A stretch of DNA of 64,000 nt from an uncultured Corynebacterium sp. (GTDB taxonomy: Bacteria > Actinomycetota > Actinomycetes > Mycobacteriales > Mycobacteriaceae): positions 9,879 to 73,878 of the forward strand of contig NZ_CAMICL010000007.1 of the NCBI RefSeq assembly GCF_946221105.1, in the 5' to 3' direction. The notes beneath the pieces were generated by a model that saw only the letters and a program-made list of their open reading frames with translations, was not told the DNA's origin and ran no database searches. Both the position numbers and the translations under genes were made by a program. Shown here piece after piece: positions 9,371-17,518 of the stretch. The stretch's first letter is position 1, and each line of letters begins with the position of its first letter.

Positions 9371-9964
9371 TTAGCGGGTGCGGATGAGTTCCTTTGCGTG
9401 TGCGTCCTCAAGCGCCTGCGCCTCCAGCGATTCGCGCAGCTGCGCGCGCCCGCGGTGGATGCGGGAGCGCACCGTGCCCATCTTCACGCCAAGGGTGTCG
9501 CCGATTTCCTCGTAGGTCATGCCCATCACGTCGCACAGCACGACGGCGACGCGGAAGTCCGGCGCCAGATCGTCCAGCGCGCGCTGCAGCGCCGGGTCCA
9601 GGTTGGCCACGTTGTAGGCCTCCTCCGGCGTCATGTCGGTGCCGGGCACGCGCTCGTAGTCCTCCGGCAGCGCCTCCATGCGGATCTTCGCGCGGCGGCG
9701 CACCATGTCCAAAAACAGGTTGGTGGTGATGCGGTGCAGCCAGCCCTCGAAGGTGCCGGGCTGGTAGTTCTTCAGGCTGCGGAACACGCGCATGAAGGTC
9801 TCCTGCGTCAGGTCCTCCGCGTCGTGCTGGTTGCCGGACAGGCGGTAGGCCAGGCGGTACACACTGTCTGCATGTTCCTGCACCAGCTCCGACCAGGTGG
9901 GCATGGCCCCCTCGCCCGCGTCGAACGCGGCAGTGCCGGACAGCTGGTTTTCCTCAGAGGTCAT
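9371..9964 (-). CDS. sigE: ECF RNA polymerase sigma factor SigE
   Basis: Extracytoplasmic-function sigma factor for cell-envelope stress. 197 residues from the ATG at 9964. Region 2 is visible as YRLAYRLSGNQHDAEDLTQETFMRVFRSL and region 4 as VVLCDVMGMTYEEIGDTLGV followed by GTVRSRIHRGRAQLRE. Gene order sigE - anti-sigma - tatB matches the mycobacterial/corynebacterial sigE locus. A longer frame to 10084 runs into the divergent methyltransferase promoter and is not used. It is divergent from the O-methyltransferase gene, another conserved feature of this locus. Confidence 0.93.
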   Translation of the reverse strand: MTSEENQLSGTAAFDAGEGAMPTWSELVQEHADSVYRLAYRLSGNQHDAEDLTQETFMRVFRSLKNYQPGTFEGWLHRITTNLFLDMVRRRAKIRMEALPEDYERVPGTDMTPEEAYNVANLDPALQRALDDLAPDFRVAVVLCDVMGMTYEEIGDTLGVKMGTVRSRIHRGRAQLRESLEAQALEDAHAKELIRTR

Positions 9965-10039
9965 GGCAGATAGTTTGGCAGACTCACCTCCCGGAATCCA
10001 GCGCGTCTCCTGTGAGCTCCCTGGGCATGTGGGCCCCGC

Positions 10040-10045
10040 TATGAT
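10040..10045 (+). promoter_or_regulatory. -10 element TATGAT of the O-methyltransferase gene
   Basis: TATGAT is followed by 7 nt and then GTG at 10053. This predicts a leaderless transcript and selects GTG 10053 over ATG 10041, which overlaps the -10 itself. Confidence 0.65.
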
Positions 10046-10052
10046 TGCCGGT

Positions 10053-10715
10053 GTGAGTGAGACTGCGTTTACCCAACTGAGCACCTACATCGACTCCCGA
10101 CGGGACCACCTGCCGGATGAGGTGGGCGAAGCGCTCGCCCGCGCCCGCGAGGACGCCGCGGAAAACGGCGTGCCGGTTCCCAGCCAGGTTGTGGGCGATC
10201 TGCTGTCCGTGCTGGCGGCGGGCAACGAGGCCTCCCAGGGCGCGGTCGCGGTGACCCCGGCCGCGGGGGTTGCGGGCCTGCACATCCTCGCCGGCCTGCG
10301 CGAGAAAGCCACCCTGACCTGCATCGAACCGGAGGCGGCGCTGCAGGCGGGCGCGAAGGAGGCGTTCCGTGCCGCGGGGTTCGCGCCGTCGCGGGTACGC
10401 TTCCTCACCTCCCGCCCGCTGGATGTGATGGGGCGCCTGGCCACCGGCGCGTACCAGCTCATCTACGCCGACGTCTCCGCCGTGGAGCTGCGCCCGCTCA
10501 TCGACGCCGCGTGGCCCCTGCTCGCCCCCGGCGGCACGCTCGTCATCGCGGGCTCGCTTCTCGACGGCACCGTGGCCGACCCCACCCGCCGCGACCGCGA
10601 CACTGAGGCGGCGCGCGAGGCGGACGCTTACGTCGATACGCTTGCGCTCGAAGATGCGGCCCTTGCGCGCCTGCCTCTCGACGGCGGGCTGACGCTTCTG
10701 ACCAAGCGCCGCTAA
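10053..10715 (+). CDS. SAM-dependent O-methyltransferase family protein
   Basis: Class I methyltransferase of the catechol/caffeoyl O-methyltransferase-like family, 220 residues. SAM-binding features: AVTPAAGVAGLHILAGL (a glycine-rich loop in a degenerate form), CIEPEAALQAGAKEAFRAAG for strand 2, and YQLIYADVS for the motif III region. The substrate is unknown. The start is taken as GTG 10053 from the leaderless promoter; an extension to 9897 overlaps sigE. Orthologs sit opposite sigE in related genomes. The 3' end overlaps glgC by 4 bp. Confidence 0.8.
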   Translation: MSETAFTQLSTYIDSRRDHLPDEVGEALARAREDAAENGVPVPSQVVGDLLSVLAAGNEASQGAVAVTPAAGVAGLHILAGLREKATLTCIEPEAALQAGAKEAFRAAGFAPSRVRFLTSRPLDVMGRLATGAYQLIYADVSAVELRPLIDAAWPLLAPGGTLVIAGSLLDGTVADPTRRDRDTEAAREADAYVDTLALEDAALARLPLDGGLTLLTKRR

Positions 10716-11929
10716 ATTACCTCGCTCTTGCCCACGCACACCACGCCGTTGTCGGAGACGGTGAAACGCTCCCGGTCGCGCTGCGCGTCCACGCCGATGG
10801 TTTCGCCGTCGGAGACGTAGACGTTCTTATCCAGGATGCAGTGGCGCACCACCGTGCCCTTGCCCACGCGCACGCCCGGCATCAGCACCGAGCCCTCCAC
10901 GGTGGCGCCTTCCTCCACGCGGACGTCGGTGGACAGCACCGAGTTGCGCACCGTCGCCCCCGAAATGATGGAGCCGGACGCCACGATGGACTCCTGCGCG
11001 ATGCCGCCCATGACAAACTTCGCCGGGGGCAGGTTGTCCTCCTCCGTGGCGTGGATCGGCCACGCCTTGTTGTAGAGGTTGAACACCGGGTGCGAGGAAA
11101 TCAGGTCCATGTGTGCCTCATAGAAGGAGTCCACGGTGCCCACGTCGCGCCAGTAGCCGCGGTCGCGCTCGGTGGCGCCCGGGACCTCGTTGCGGGAGAA
11201 GTCGTACACGTTCGCCTCGCCCTGGGACACGAAGTACGGGATGATGTCGCCGCCCATGTCGTGGGCGGAGTCCTCGTTCTGCTCGTCTTCCAGCAGCGCC
11301 TGGATCAGCGCCTCGGTGGAGAAGCAGTAATTGCCCATGGACGCGAACGCGGTCTCCGGGTCGTCGGGGGTGCCCGGCGGGTTGTCGGGCTTTTCCAGGA
11401 ACTCGGTGATCGTGCCGTCGTCGTCAGCCTGGATGCAGCCGAACGCGTGCGCCTCCGAGCGCGGCACGCGAATGCCCGCCACGGTGGCGGCCTTGCCCGA
11501 GGCGATGTGGTCTTCCACCATCTGGGACGGATCCATGCGGTAGACGTGGTCCGCGCCGAAGACCAGGACGTAGTCCGGCGCATCGTCGTAGATCAGGTTC
11601 AGCGACTGCACGATCGCGTCCGCCGAACCCGAGTACCAGCGCTTGCCGCGGCGCTGCTGCGCCGGCACCGAGGCGATGTACTGCTGCGTCGGGCCCGAGA
11701 CGTTCCACGCGGTGGCCACGTGGCGGTCCAGCGAGTGGGACTTGTACTGGGTCAGCACCGCGATGCGCATGTAGCCCGCGTTGACCAGGTTGGACAGGAC
11801 AAAATCGATGAGGCGGTAGTTGCCGCCGAACGGCACGGCGGGCTTGGCACGGTCAGCGGTCAGCGGAAACAGGCGCTTGCCCTCACCGCCGGCCAGGACG
11901 ATGGCGAGAACTCGAGGCTGGCTTTTCAT
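10712..11929 (-). CDS. glgC: Glucose-1-phosphate adenylyltransferase
   Basis: Makes ADP-glucose from glucose-1-phosphate and ATP, the committed step of glycogen synthesis. 405 residues. The nucleotidyltransferase motif LAGGEGKRLFPLT near the N-terminus and AKPAVPFGGNYRLIDFVLSN are diagnostic. FGADHVYRMD is the catalytic aspartate segment, and the C-terminus is a left-handed beta-helix with repeated hexapeptides. The ATG at 11929 fits a TAGCCT -10 placed 7 nt upstream; the longer frame to 12016 would run into glgA. Divergent from glgA across a 67-bp gap that holds both promoters. Confidence 0.96.
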   Translation of the reverse strand: MKSQPRVLAIVLAGGEGKRLFPLTADRAKPAVPFGGNYRLIDFVLSNLVNAGYMRIAVLTQYKSHSLDRHVATAWNVSGPTQQYIASVPAQQRRGKRWYSGSADAIVQSLNLIYDDAPDYVLVFGADHVYRMDPSQMVEDHIASGKAATVAGIRVPRSEAHAFGCIQADDDGTITEFLEKPDNPPGTPDDPETAFASMGNYCFSTEALIQALLEDEQNEDSAHDMGGDIIPYFVSQGEANVYDFSRNEVPGATERDRGYWRDVGTVDSFYEAHMDLISSHPVFNLYNKAWPIHATEEDNLPPAKFVMGGIAQESIVASGSIISGATVRNSVLSTDVRVEEGATVEGSVLMPGVRVGKGTVVRHCILDKNVYVSDGETIGVDAQRDRERFTVSDNGVVCVGKSEVI

Positions 11930-11936
11930 ACCAGCC

Positions 11937-11942
11937 AGGCTA
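11937..11942 (-). promoter_or_regulatory. glgC -10 element TAGCCT
   Basis: Minus-strand TAGCCT, 7 nt before the glgC ATG: leaderless promoter. It faces the glgA promoter within 67 bp. Confidence 0.6.
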
Positions 11943-11982
11943 ATGAGAATTTCAGGTCCCTGCAGGGAATCGCGCGCGTAAG

Positions 11983-11988
11983 TAGGCT
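11983..11988 (+). promoter_or_regulatory. glgA -10 element TAGGCT
   Basis: TAGGCT ends 8 nt before the glgA ATG, predicting leaderless mRNA. The two divergent glg promoters are close enough to be co-regulated. Confidence 0.6.
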
Positions 11989-11996
11989 CGGCGGTC

Positions 11997-13154
11997 ATGA
12001 AAGTCGGAATGTTCACCCGCGAGTACCCGCCGGAGGTCTACGGCGGCGCCGGCGTCCACGTCACCGAGCTGACGCGCTTCATGCGCGACATCGTCGAGGT
12101 GGACGTGCACTGCATGGGCGCACCCCGCGACGCTGCCGGCGTTTATGTCCACGGCGTCGACCCTGAGCTGGAGAACGCCAACGGGGCGATCAAGACGCTG
12201 TCCACCGGCCTGCGCATGGCCGATGCCGCCGCCGGGCTGGACGTGGTGCACTCCCACACCTGGTACGCGGGCCTCGGCGGGCACCTGGCCGGCCAGCTGC
12301 ACGAGATCCCCCACGTGGTCACCGCCCACTCCCTCGAGCCGGACCGCCCCTGGAAGCGCGAGCAGCTCGGCGGCGGCTACAACGTCTCCTCCTGGTCGGA
12401 GAAGAACGCCTTCGAGTACGCCGATGCGGTCATCGCGGTTTCCGCCGGCATGAAGGAGGCGGTCCTGCGGGCCTACCCGCGTATCGACGCTTCTAAAGTC
12501 CACACCGTCTTAAACGGCATCGACCCGGAGAAGTGGTACCCCGACTCCGGCACCATCGCCGAGGAGCTGGGCGTGGACCCGGACAAGCCCGTCGTGGCGT
12601 TCGTCGGGCGCATCACCCGCCAAAAGGGTGTGGCCCACCTGCTCAAGGCCGCCCAAGCCTTCGACGAGGACATCCAGCTCATCCTGTGCGCAGGGGCCCC
12701 GGACACCGAGGAGATTGCGGCGGAGACCGAAGGGCTCGTCGACAAGCTCAAGGCCTCTCGCGACGGTGTGTTCTGGATCCAGGAAATGATGCCCGCGGAG
12801 AAGGTGCGCGAGGTGTACTCGCTTGCCGACGTGTTCGTGTGCCCGTCCATCTACGAGCCGCTGGGCATTGTGAACCTCGAAGCGATGGCGTGCGAAACCG
12901 CCGTGGTAGCCTCGCGCGTCGGCGGCATCCCGGAGGTCGTCGTGGACGGCGAAACCGGCGTGCTGGTGGACTACGATGCCGACGACACCGCAGGCTTCGA
13001 GGCCTCCCTGGCCGAAGCCGTCAACGCTGTCGCAGGCGATAGCGAGCGCGCCGCCGCCATGGGTGCGGCCGGGCTCACACGGGCCAAAACCGACTTTTCC
13101 TGGGCAACCATTGCGCAAGAGACCGTAGAGATTTACAAGGGGCTGAACAGATGA
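11997..13154 (+). CDS. glgA: Glycogen synthase / maltose-1-phosphate synthase (GT4 type)
   Basis: Glycosyltransferase using ADP-glucose. 385 residues, the short GT4-type actinobacterial enzyme (mycobacterial counterpart GlgM), not the 480-residue GT5 type. N-terminal MFTREYPPEVYGGAGVHVTEL holds the glycine-rich donor-loop motif, VVHSHTWY and VVTAHSLEPDRPWK are family blocks, and SIYEPLGIVNLEAMAC is the C-terminal E-x7-E nucleotide-sugar motif. Whether the acceptor is glycogen or glucose-1-phosphate cannot be read from sequence. Overlaps the next gene by 4 bp (ATGA). Confidence 0.93.
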   Translation: MKVGMFTREYPPEVYGGAGVHVTELTRFMRDIVEVDVHCMGAPRDAAGVYVHGVDPELENANGAIKTLSTGLRMADAAAGLDVVHSHTWYAGLGGHLAGQLHEIPHVVTAHSLEPDRPWKREQLGGGYNVSSWSEKNAFEYADAVIAVSAGMKEAVLRAYPRIDASKVHTVLNGIDPEKWYPDSGTIAEELGVDPDKPVVAFVGRITRQKGVAHLLKAAQAFDEDIQLILCAGAPDTEEIAAETEGLVDKLKASRDGVFWIQEMMPAEKVREVYSLADVFVCPSIYEPLGIVNLEAMACETAVVASRVGGIPEVVVDGETGVLVDYDADDTAGFEASLAEAVNAVAGDSERAAAMGAAGLTRAKTDFSWATIAQETVEIYKGLNR

Positions 13155-14551
13155 CCGTTTACCGTCCGGAACTGCACGTCACCGCCGAGCGCGGCATCCT
13201 CGAAGGCCCCGCCGGCATCTACCGCACCGGGTCCGCGAGCGAGCGCGTGTGGAACATGTTCTACCAGTACCGCCCCACCCCCGACGCGCCCAGCCGCTGG
13301 GGGCACCAGCAAAGCGAAGAAGACGCGTTTAGCTGGGTGGACTGCAACGACGTCATCGTCCCCGTCGGCGGTGAGATCGCCGTGCGCGCCGGCAGCGTCT
13401 CCGCCGCCGGCGACGGCGTGGATCTGTACTTCACCTCCGCCACCGCGGCCGGCAACACGATTCAGGTCGCGCACGTGCCGCACGTCGACAAGCTTTGTTC
13501 CGACCTCGACGACGAAGAAGACCTCGACGTCTCCGCAGCCGCCGCCCGCCTCGGCGCCGTTGTCGAAGACGTCGCCGGCGTGAGCAACTTCCGCTCCCCC
13601 TGCGTCGTGCCCGACTGGGACGCCGACGCCGACCGCGACGACGCCCACGACGGCTGGCTCATGCTCGCCGTCTCCGGCCCCGAATCCGCGCCGAAACCCG
13701 TCGTGCTCACCTCCGACGACGGCCGCGACTGGAAGCTCGAAGGCATCCTCGAATTCGAGGGCGACACCGGCTTCGACATCGACGCCTCCCTGGTCGCCCC
13801 GCGCATCGTGCGCCTGCGCGACGAAGTGGACGACCAAATCCGCGACGTGTTGTTTGTCACCCTCGAGCGCGACGGCAAAGACACCGCCGTCTACGCCGTC
13901 GGTGAACTGCGCGGCCACACCTTCCGCGTGGACACCCCGTTCACCATCGTCGACCACGGCCACGACTTCACCCGCCCCCGCAACACCACCTACAACCTGG
14001 TGGAAACGGCGAAGCTGTACGAGCGCGCCTACCTCTACGGGTTCATGACCAACACCGACCGCGCCGGCGACCCCACCAAAGAACCCAACTGGGACGCCGA
14101 AGGCTGGGCCAACGCGCTCACCTTGCCGCGCCGCGTGACCCTGCAGGGCGGCCGCATCTACCAGGTGCCCGCCCCGGGCCTGCCGGACGCGGTGGACAGC
14201 ACCGACCGCGCCCGCATGTGGGCCGGCCTGTGCGAGGTCGCGCCGGGCTCCTCCGTTGTCGTCGAAGTCCTGGACGAAAACGGCGAGCCGGGCGTGGTGG
14301 TCACCCATTCCGGCGACCAGATCACCCTCGACCGCTTGGACGGATCGCCCGCGAACGCCGCGCTGCACGACGAGGACGAGGACAACATCACCGTCATCGT
14401 CGACGGCTCCACCATCGAGGTCTACGCCGGCGGCGGCAGCGTGGTCATGTCCTCGCGCGTGTGGCTCGACGGCGGCTGCTCCGGCATCCGCACCCGCGCC
14501 CACGACGGCGCCGAGATCCACTCCGAGTGGCGCCGCGGCTACGTGCGCTAA
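13151..14551 (+). CDS. GH32-like five-bladed propeller protein lacking the catalytic triad
   Basis: 466 residues with the layout of a family 32 glycoside hydrolase (sucrose/fructan hydrolases): RPELHVT at the start, WNMFYQYRPTP and RWGHQQSEEDAFSWVDC, then FRSPCVVPDW and a C-terminal beta-rich end. The catalytic residues appear to be gone. The WMNDPNG nucleophile motif is here ILEGPAG, and the RDP motif is RSP. No convincing ECP acid/base motif is seen (FEGDTGFDID is in that place). No signal peptide, so it is cytosolic. It is translationally coupled to glgA, which suggests a role in glycogen or maltosyl metabolism as a binding or altered-specificity protein. The family call is fairly sure; the role is inference. 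Confidence 0.75.
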   Translation: MTVYRPELHVTAERGILEGPAGIYRTGSASERVWNMFYQYRPTPDAPSRWGHQQSEEDAFSWVDCNDVIVPVGGEIAVRAGSVSAAGDGVDLYFTSATAAGNTIQVAHVPHVDKLCSDLDDEEDLDVSAAAARLGAVVEDVAGVSNFRSPCVVPDWDADADRDDAHDGWLMLAVSGPESAPKPVVLTSDDGRDWKLEGILEFEGDTGFDIDASLVAPRIVRLRDEVDDQIRDVLFVTLERDGKDTAVYAVGELRGHTFRVDTPFTIVDHGHDFTRPRNTTYNLVETAKLYERAYLYGFMTNTDRAGDPTKEPNWDAEGWANALTLPRRVTLQGGRIYQVPAPGLPDAVDSTDRARMWAGLCEVAPGSSVVVEVLDENGEPGVVVTHSGDQITLDRLDGSPANAALHDEDEDNITVIVDGSTIEVYAGGGSVVMSSRVWLDGGCSGIRTRAHDGAEIHSEWRRGYVR

Positions 14552-14558
14552 GGCGGTT

Positions 14559-15422
14559 TTAGGCCTTGCGCATGCGGATCAGCTGCGCGCGAGCGGTGAC
14601 TTTCATCTGCTCCGGCAGCTCCGCGAGGCGGGCCTGAAGCATGTCGCGGTCCAGGTGGCGCGCGGACGGGCTCATGCCCACCTGGGCGGCGATGGCGTCG
14701 CGCTCCAGCAGCATCGGGAACTCGATGAGCTGCGGTTCCGCCGCCGGGACCAGGTGACCCTCGGACTGGGCGATGAGGCGCTCGACCTTGCCCTCCTCGA
14801 CGCCGAGGATGCCCAGCGGCTCGCGCAGCTCGTCCAGGTGGCCCTGGTCGGCGACGAGCATGACGGCCTCGCCGCCGTCGACGAGCACGCGCGCGAACTC
14901 GGCCGGGTTGCGCGGCGCGAACACGACGGCCAGCGCGTGAATGCTGCCGGTGCGGATGGGCAGCTGCTCCCACACGTCCGCCACCACTGCACCCACGCGC
15001 GGGTGCGCCTTCGCCAGGTGCTTCGCCGCCGGCACGGACACGTCCAGGCCGACGCCGCGCGCGCCCTCGATCAGGTCCAGGGTGTGGGCCAGGTAGTAGC
15101 CGGTGCCGGCGCCGGCCTCCATGATCACCGGGTGATCGGCGTCGCCGGCGGCGCGCTCCACAACGTCTGCGAGCGCGTCGGAGACTGCCTCCACGAACGG
15201 CGCGAAGTGGCCGTTGGACAAAAACGTCTCGCGGGAGTTGACCATCTCCAGCGAATCACCCTCGTGCCCGATGCCCTTGCCGGCGGCGAGGGTGACGTAG
15301 CCCTGCTTGGCCACGTCATAAGAATGCCCCGATTCGGAGACGAGACGGGAAAAGTCGTCTTCGCCCCGAAGCGGGGTCAGATCTGCCGGGTCGGCGAGCA
15401 CGTCCACAATGTCGTTGAGCAT
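14559..15422 (-). CDS. RlmA-type 23S rRNA (guanine-N1) methyltransferase family protein
   Basis: 287 residues of the RlmA/TlrB family that methylates G745 or G748 of 23S rRNA. After the N-terminal region comes GHSYDVAKQGYVTLA, the family's linker block, then MEAGAGTGYYLAHTLD (SAM motif I) and FAPRNPAEFARVL (the family's fixed APxxxxEL/RVL segment). In E. coli RlmA three cysteines and one histidine form a zinc finger at the N-terminus. Here only the histidine remains and the cysteines are absent. Leaderless start at ATG 15422. Convergent with the GH32-like gene. Confidence 0.82.
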   Translation of the reverse strand: MLNDIVDVLADPADLTPLRGEDDFSRLVSESGHSYDVAKQGYVTLAAGKGIGHEGDSLEMVNSRETFLSNGHFAPFVEAVSDALADVVERAAGDADHPVIMEAGAGTGYYLAHTLDLIEGARGVGLDVSVPAAKHLAKAHPRVGAVVADVWEQLPIRTGSIHALAVVFAPRNPAEFARVLVDGGEAVMLVADQGHLDELREPLGILGVEEGKVERLIAQSEGHLVPAAEPQLIEFPMLLERDAIAAQVGMSPSARHLDRDMLQARLAELPEQMKVTARAQLIRMRKA

Positions 15423-15428
15423 GTGGCG

Positions 15429-15434
15429 ATACTA
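15429..15434 (-). promoter_or_regulatory. -10 element TAGTAT of the rlmA-like gene
   Basis: Minus-strand TAGTAT, 6 nt before the ATG: leaderless promoter. It lies downstream of the DUF3117 stop codon. Confidence 0.6.
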
Positions 15435-15448
15435 CCGCGTTCGGCGCG

Positions 15449-15619
15449 TTAGGCTTCTGCGGCCTCCGTGAGCAGTCGGCCGAGCTCGCCGGCCTCCTCC
15501 TTGGACAGCTCCACCACGAGGCGGCCGCCGCCGTCGGACGGGATACGCATCACGATCTTGCGGGACTCCTCCACCGCTTCCATCGGGCCACTGCCGGTAC
15601 GCGGCTTCATTGCTGCCAT
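15449..15619 (-). CDS. DUF3117 small conserved protein
   Basis: 56 residues starting MAAMKPRTGSGPMEAVEESR and ending LGRLLTEAAEA. This is the highly conserved actinobacterial DUF3117 (about 55 residues; Rv1211 in M. tuberculosis), found in the same neighbourhood of gpgS/folP2. An AAAGGAG ribosome binding site precedes the ATG at 15619. No known function; no membrane segment or cofactor motif. Confidence 0.9.
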   Translation of the reverse strand: MAAMKPRTGSGPMEAVEESRKIVMRIPSDGGGRLVVELSKEEAGELGRLLTEAAEA

Positions 15620-15634
15620 TCGTCTACGCTCCTT

Positions 15635-15943
15635 TTACTTCGCGATAGTTGACGCAGACGATTCTACCCGAGCATCCTGCCTCTCGACGGGCCCAAGGTT
15701 GCCGCCGGCCAACTGCTCCAGCAGCGCATCCACCTGATCCATGCGGTAGCCGCGGTGCACCACCTCGAGCTGGATATCGCCGAAGTTGCCCTCCTCCACG
15801 GCGCGGCGGTTGGCCTCCTTGACGTCGGCGGTCGGCGGCATCGGCGGCTGCGCCTCGCCGCGGCCGAAGACGGAGGCGAACACGCGCACGCCGATGATGC
15901 TCAGCAGCGCGAGGATGAGGATTAACACTATCCAGGAAAGCAT
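15635..15943 (-). CDS. Membrane-anchored DivIVA-domain protein
   Basis: 102 residues from ATG 15943. One N-terminal membrane helix (MLSWIVLILILALLSIIGVRVFA) is followed by a proline-rich linker and a DivIVA-type domain (FGDIQLEVVHRGYRMDQVDALLEQL). The Y-R-M-D-x-V-D-x-x-L pattern is that of the DivIVA N-terminal domain. It probably associates with curved or polar membrane. Located between gpgS (gap 10 bp) and DUF3117, like Rv1209 in mycobacteria; the tagA gene found there in mycobacteria is missing. Role unknown. Confidence 0.8.
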   Translation of the reverse strand: MLSWIVLILILALLSIIGVRVFASVFGRGEAQPPMPPTADVKEANRRAVEEGNFGDIQLEVVHRGYRMDQVDALLEQLAGGNLGPVERQDARVESSASTIAK

Positions 15944-15953
15944 GCCGGTTAGT

Positions 15954-16670
15954 TTAACTGGCAACCCAGGCGGGGCGCTCGCGGACCTGGATTTCCCCCA
16001 CCCCGGCGCGCGCCAGAATCGTGCGGGAGACCACGTCCGCCATGGGCCCGAGCTGTGTCAGCGGGCGGTTGCGGTGCTCGCGCGGGCTCAGTTCAGCCTG
16101 CGCGATGGATGCGGCTGTGTGGGCGGAGGCGACGTCAATGAGCAGGCCCGCCTCGACGCCGTAACCTGCGACGAACGGGAGACGAAGGGCGGTCGAGCGA
16201 CGGATGGTGTACTCGCCGGCGAGCGGCTGGCGGATGTGGGCGAGCTGCGGGAACAGCGCGCGCAGCAGTGGCTTCGCGGTCAGTTCGGTGACGCGGCCGC
16301 CGGCGCGGGCGCGCTCGTAGGAGGCCTTGACCAGGTGGATGCTGTCGTCGCGCAACGGTTCGGCGAGCGCGTCGACCCACCATGGCTCGAGCGAGGTCAC
16401 GTCCGCGTCCACGAACACCACGACGTCGCCGGCGGCCGCCTTCACGCCGCGCCACAGGGCCTCGCCCTTGCCTGCCCACGGCTCGCGCGGGTCCACCTCG
16501 CGCCACGGCACCACCCGCGCGCCTGCCTCCGCCGCGAGTGTGGCGGTGGCGTCGGTGGAGTCGGGGTCGATAACCAGCACCTCGTCGGCGCTCGATGCGA
16601 GACACTTCTCAACGACGCCCGCCACCGTCGCTTCCTCATTCAACGCCGGGATGACCACGCTGACCCTCAC
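15954..16670 (-). CDS. gpgS: Glucosyl-3-phosphoglycerate synthase
   Basis: GT81-type glycosyltransferase that joins glucose from NDP-glucose to 3-phosphoglycerate, the first step of methylglucose lipopolysaccharide or glucosylglycerate synthesis. 238 residues. IPALNEEATV near the N-terminus, DEVLVIDPDSTD, GKGEALWRGV and FVDADV (the DxD metal motif) are visible. LAGEYTIRRS and GYGVEAGLLIDV match the acceptor-site region. It is shorter than the roughly 320-residue mycobacterial GpgS; the N-terminal extension is missing. The GTG start at 16670 overlaps the folP2 stop (GTGA). Confidence 0.9.
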   Translation of the reverse strand: MRVSVVIPALNEEATVAGVVEKCLASSADEVLVIDPDSTDATATLAAEAGARVVPWREVDPREPWAGKGEALWRGVKAAAGDVVVFVDADVTSLEPWWVDALAEPLRDDSIHLVKASYERARAGGRVTELTAKPLLRALFPQLAHIRQPLAGEYTIRRSTALRLPFVAGYGVEAGLLIDVASAHTAASIAQAELSPREHRNRPLTQLGPMADVVSRTILARAGVGEIQVRERPAWVAS

Positions 16671-17518
16671 GCGAGCCCCCGGACTGTGTGGAGCGGGGCC
16701 ATCTCGCCTTGGATCGCGGCGGTCATGCGGATCACATCGAGTGTGGCCTCGACTTCGTGCACGCGGAAGGCCGCCACCCCGCGCGCGGCGGCCCAGGCGG
16801 TGGCGGCGAGGGTGCCGGGGACGCGCTCGGTGATGTCCGCGCCGTTGAGGCCGCGGTTTAGGGTCTCGCCGACGAAGTCCTTGTTCGACAGCGCCATCAG
16901 CACCGGCCAGCCGGTGGCCACCAGCTCGTCCACGCGTCGCAAAAGCTCCAGGCCGTGGTAGGTGTTCTTGCCGAAGTCGTGGGTTGGGTCGATGAAGATG
17001 CGCTCCTCCGGCACGCCTAGCGACGCGGCGCGCTCGGCCAGCGCGGTGGTCTCGGCGATGACGTCGGCGACCACGTCGTCGTAGTGCACCCGGTGCGGGC
17101 GGGTGCGCGGCGTGATCCCGCCGGTGTGCGAGCAGACGTAGCCCACCCGGTGCTGTCCGGCGACCTCCACCAGCTCCGGGTCGAAGCCGGCCCACGTGTC
17201 GTTGATCAGGTCAGCGCCGGCGGCGATCGCGGCCTCGGCCACCGGCGCGCGCCACGTGTCCACGCTCAGCGTCACGTCCGGGTGGCGCCCGCGCGCGGCG
17301 GCGATCAGCGGCACCACGCGGTCGATCTCCTCGGCCACGGACACGTCGTCGCCGGGCCCGGCCTTGACGCCGCCGATGTCGATGATGCTGGCGCCGGCGG
17401 ACACGGCGCCGTCGATACGCACAAGTGCTTTTTCGGAGGCGAACGTCGCGCCCTTGTCGTAGAACGAGTCGGGCGTGCGGTTGACAATCGCCATCACTTC
17501 GGCGAGCGGCTTAGTCAT
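16667..17518 (-). CDS. folP2: Dihydropteroate synthase paralog, FolP2 type
   Basis: TIM-barrel protein of the pterin-binding family, 283 residues. Pterin-side residues are kept: LSVDTW, INDTW, IDPTHDFGKN, LSNKDF and a C-terminal R-x-H (RVHE). The loop that binds pyrophosphate and p-aminobenzoate in true DHPS (ESTRPG) is here VKAGPG, and the first loop reads NRTPDSFYDKG. This matches FolP2 of mycobacteria, which lies next to gpgS and is reported to lack normal DHPS activity. It is therefore probably not the folate enzyme. Coupled to both neighbours: 8-bp overlap with the LOG gene and 4-bp overlap with gpgS. Confidence 0.85.
   Translation of the reverse strand: MTKPLAEVMAIVNRTPDSFYDKGATFASEKALVRIDGAVSAGASIIDIGGVKAGPGDDVSVAEEIDRVVPLIAAARGRHPDVTLSVDTWRAPVAEAAIAAGADLINDTWAGFDPELVEVAGQHRVGYVCSHTGGITPRTRPHRVHYDDVVADVIAETTALAERAASLGVPEERIFIDPTHDFGKNTYHGLELLRRVDELVATGWPVLMALSNKDFVGETLNRGLNGADITERVPGTLAATAWAAARGVAAFRVHEVEATLDVIRMTAAIQGEMAPLHTVRGLA

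Noticed and set aside
10631..17420. CGTCGATACGC at 10631 and 17410
   Set aside because: One mismatch at the variable position of the motif; possibly related, but left out of the exact count to keep it conservative.
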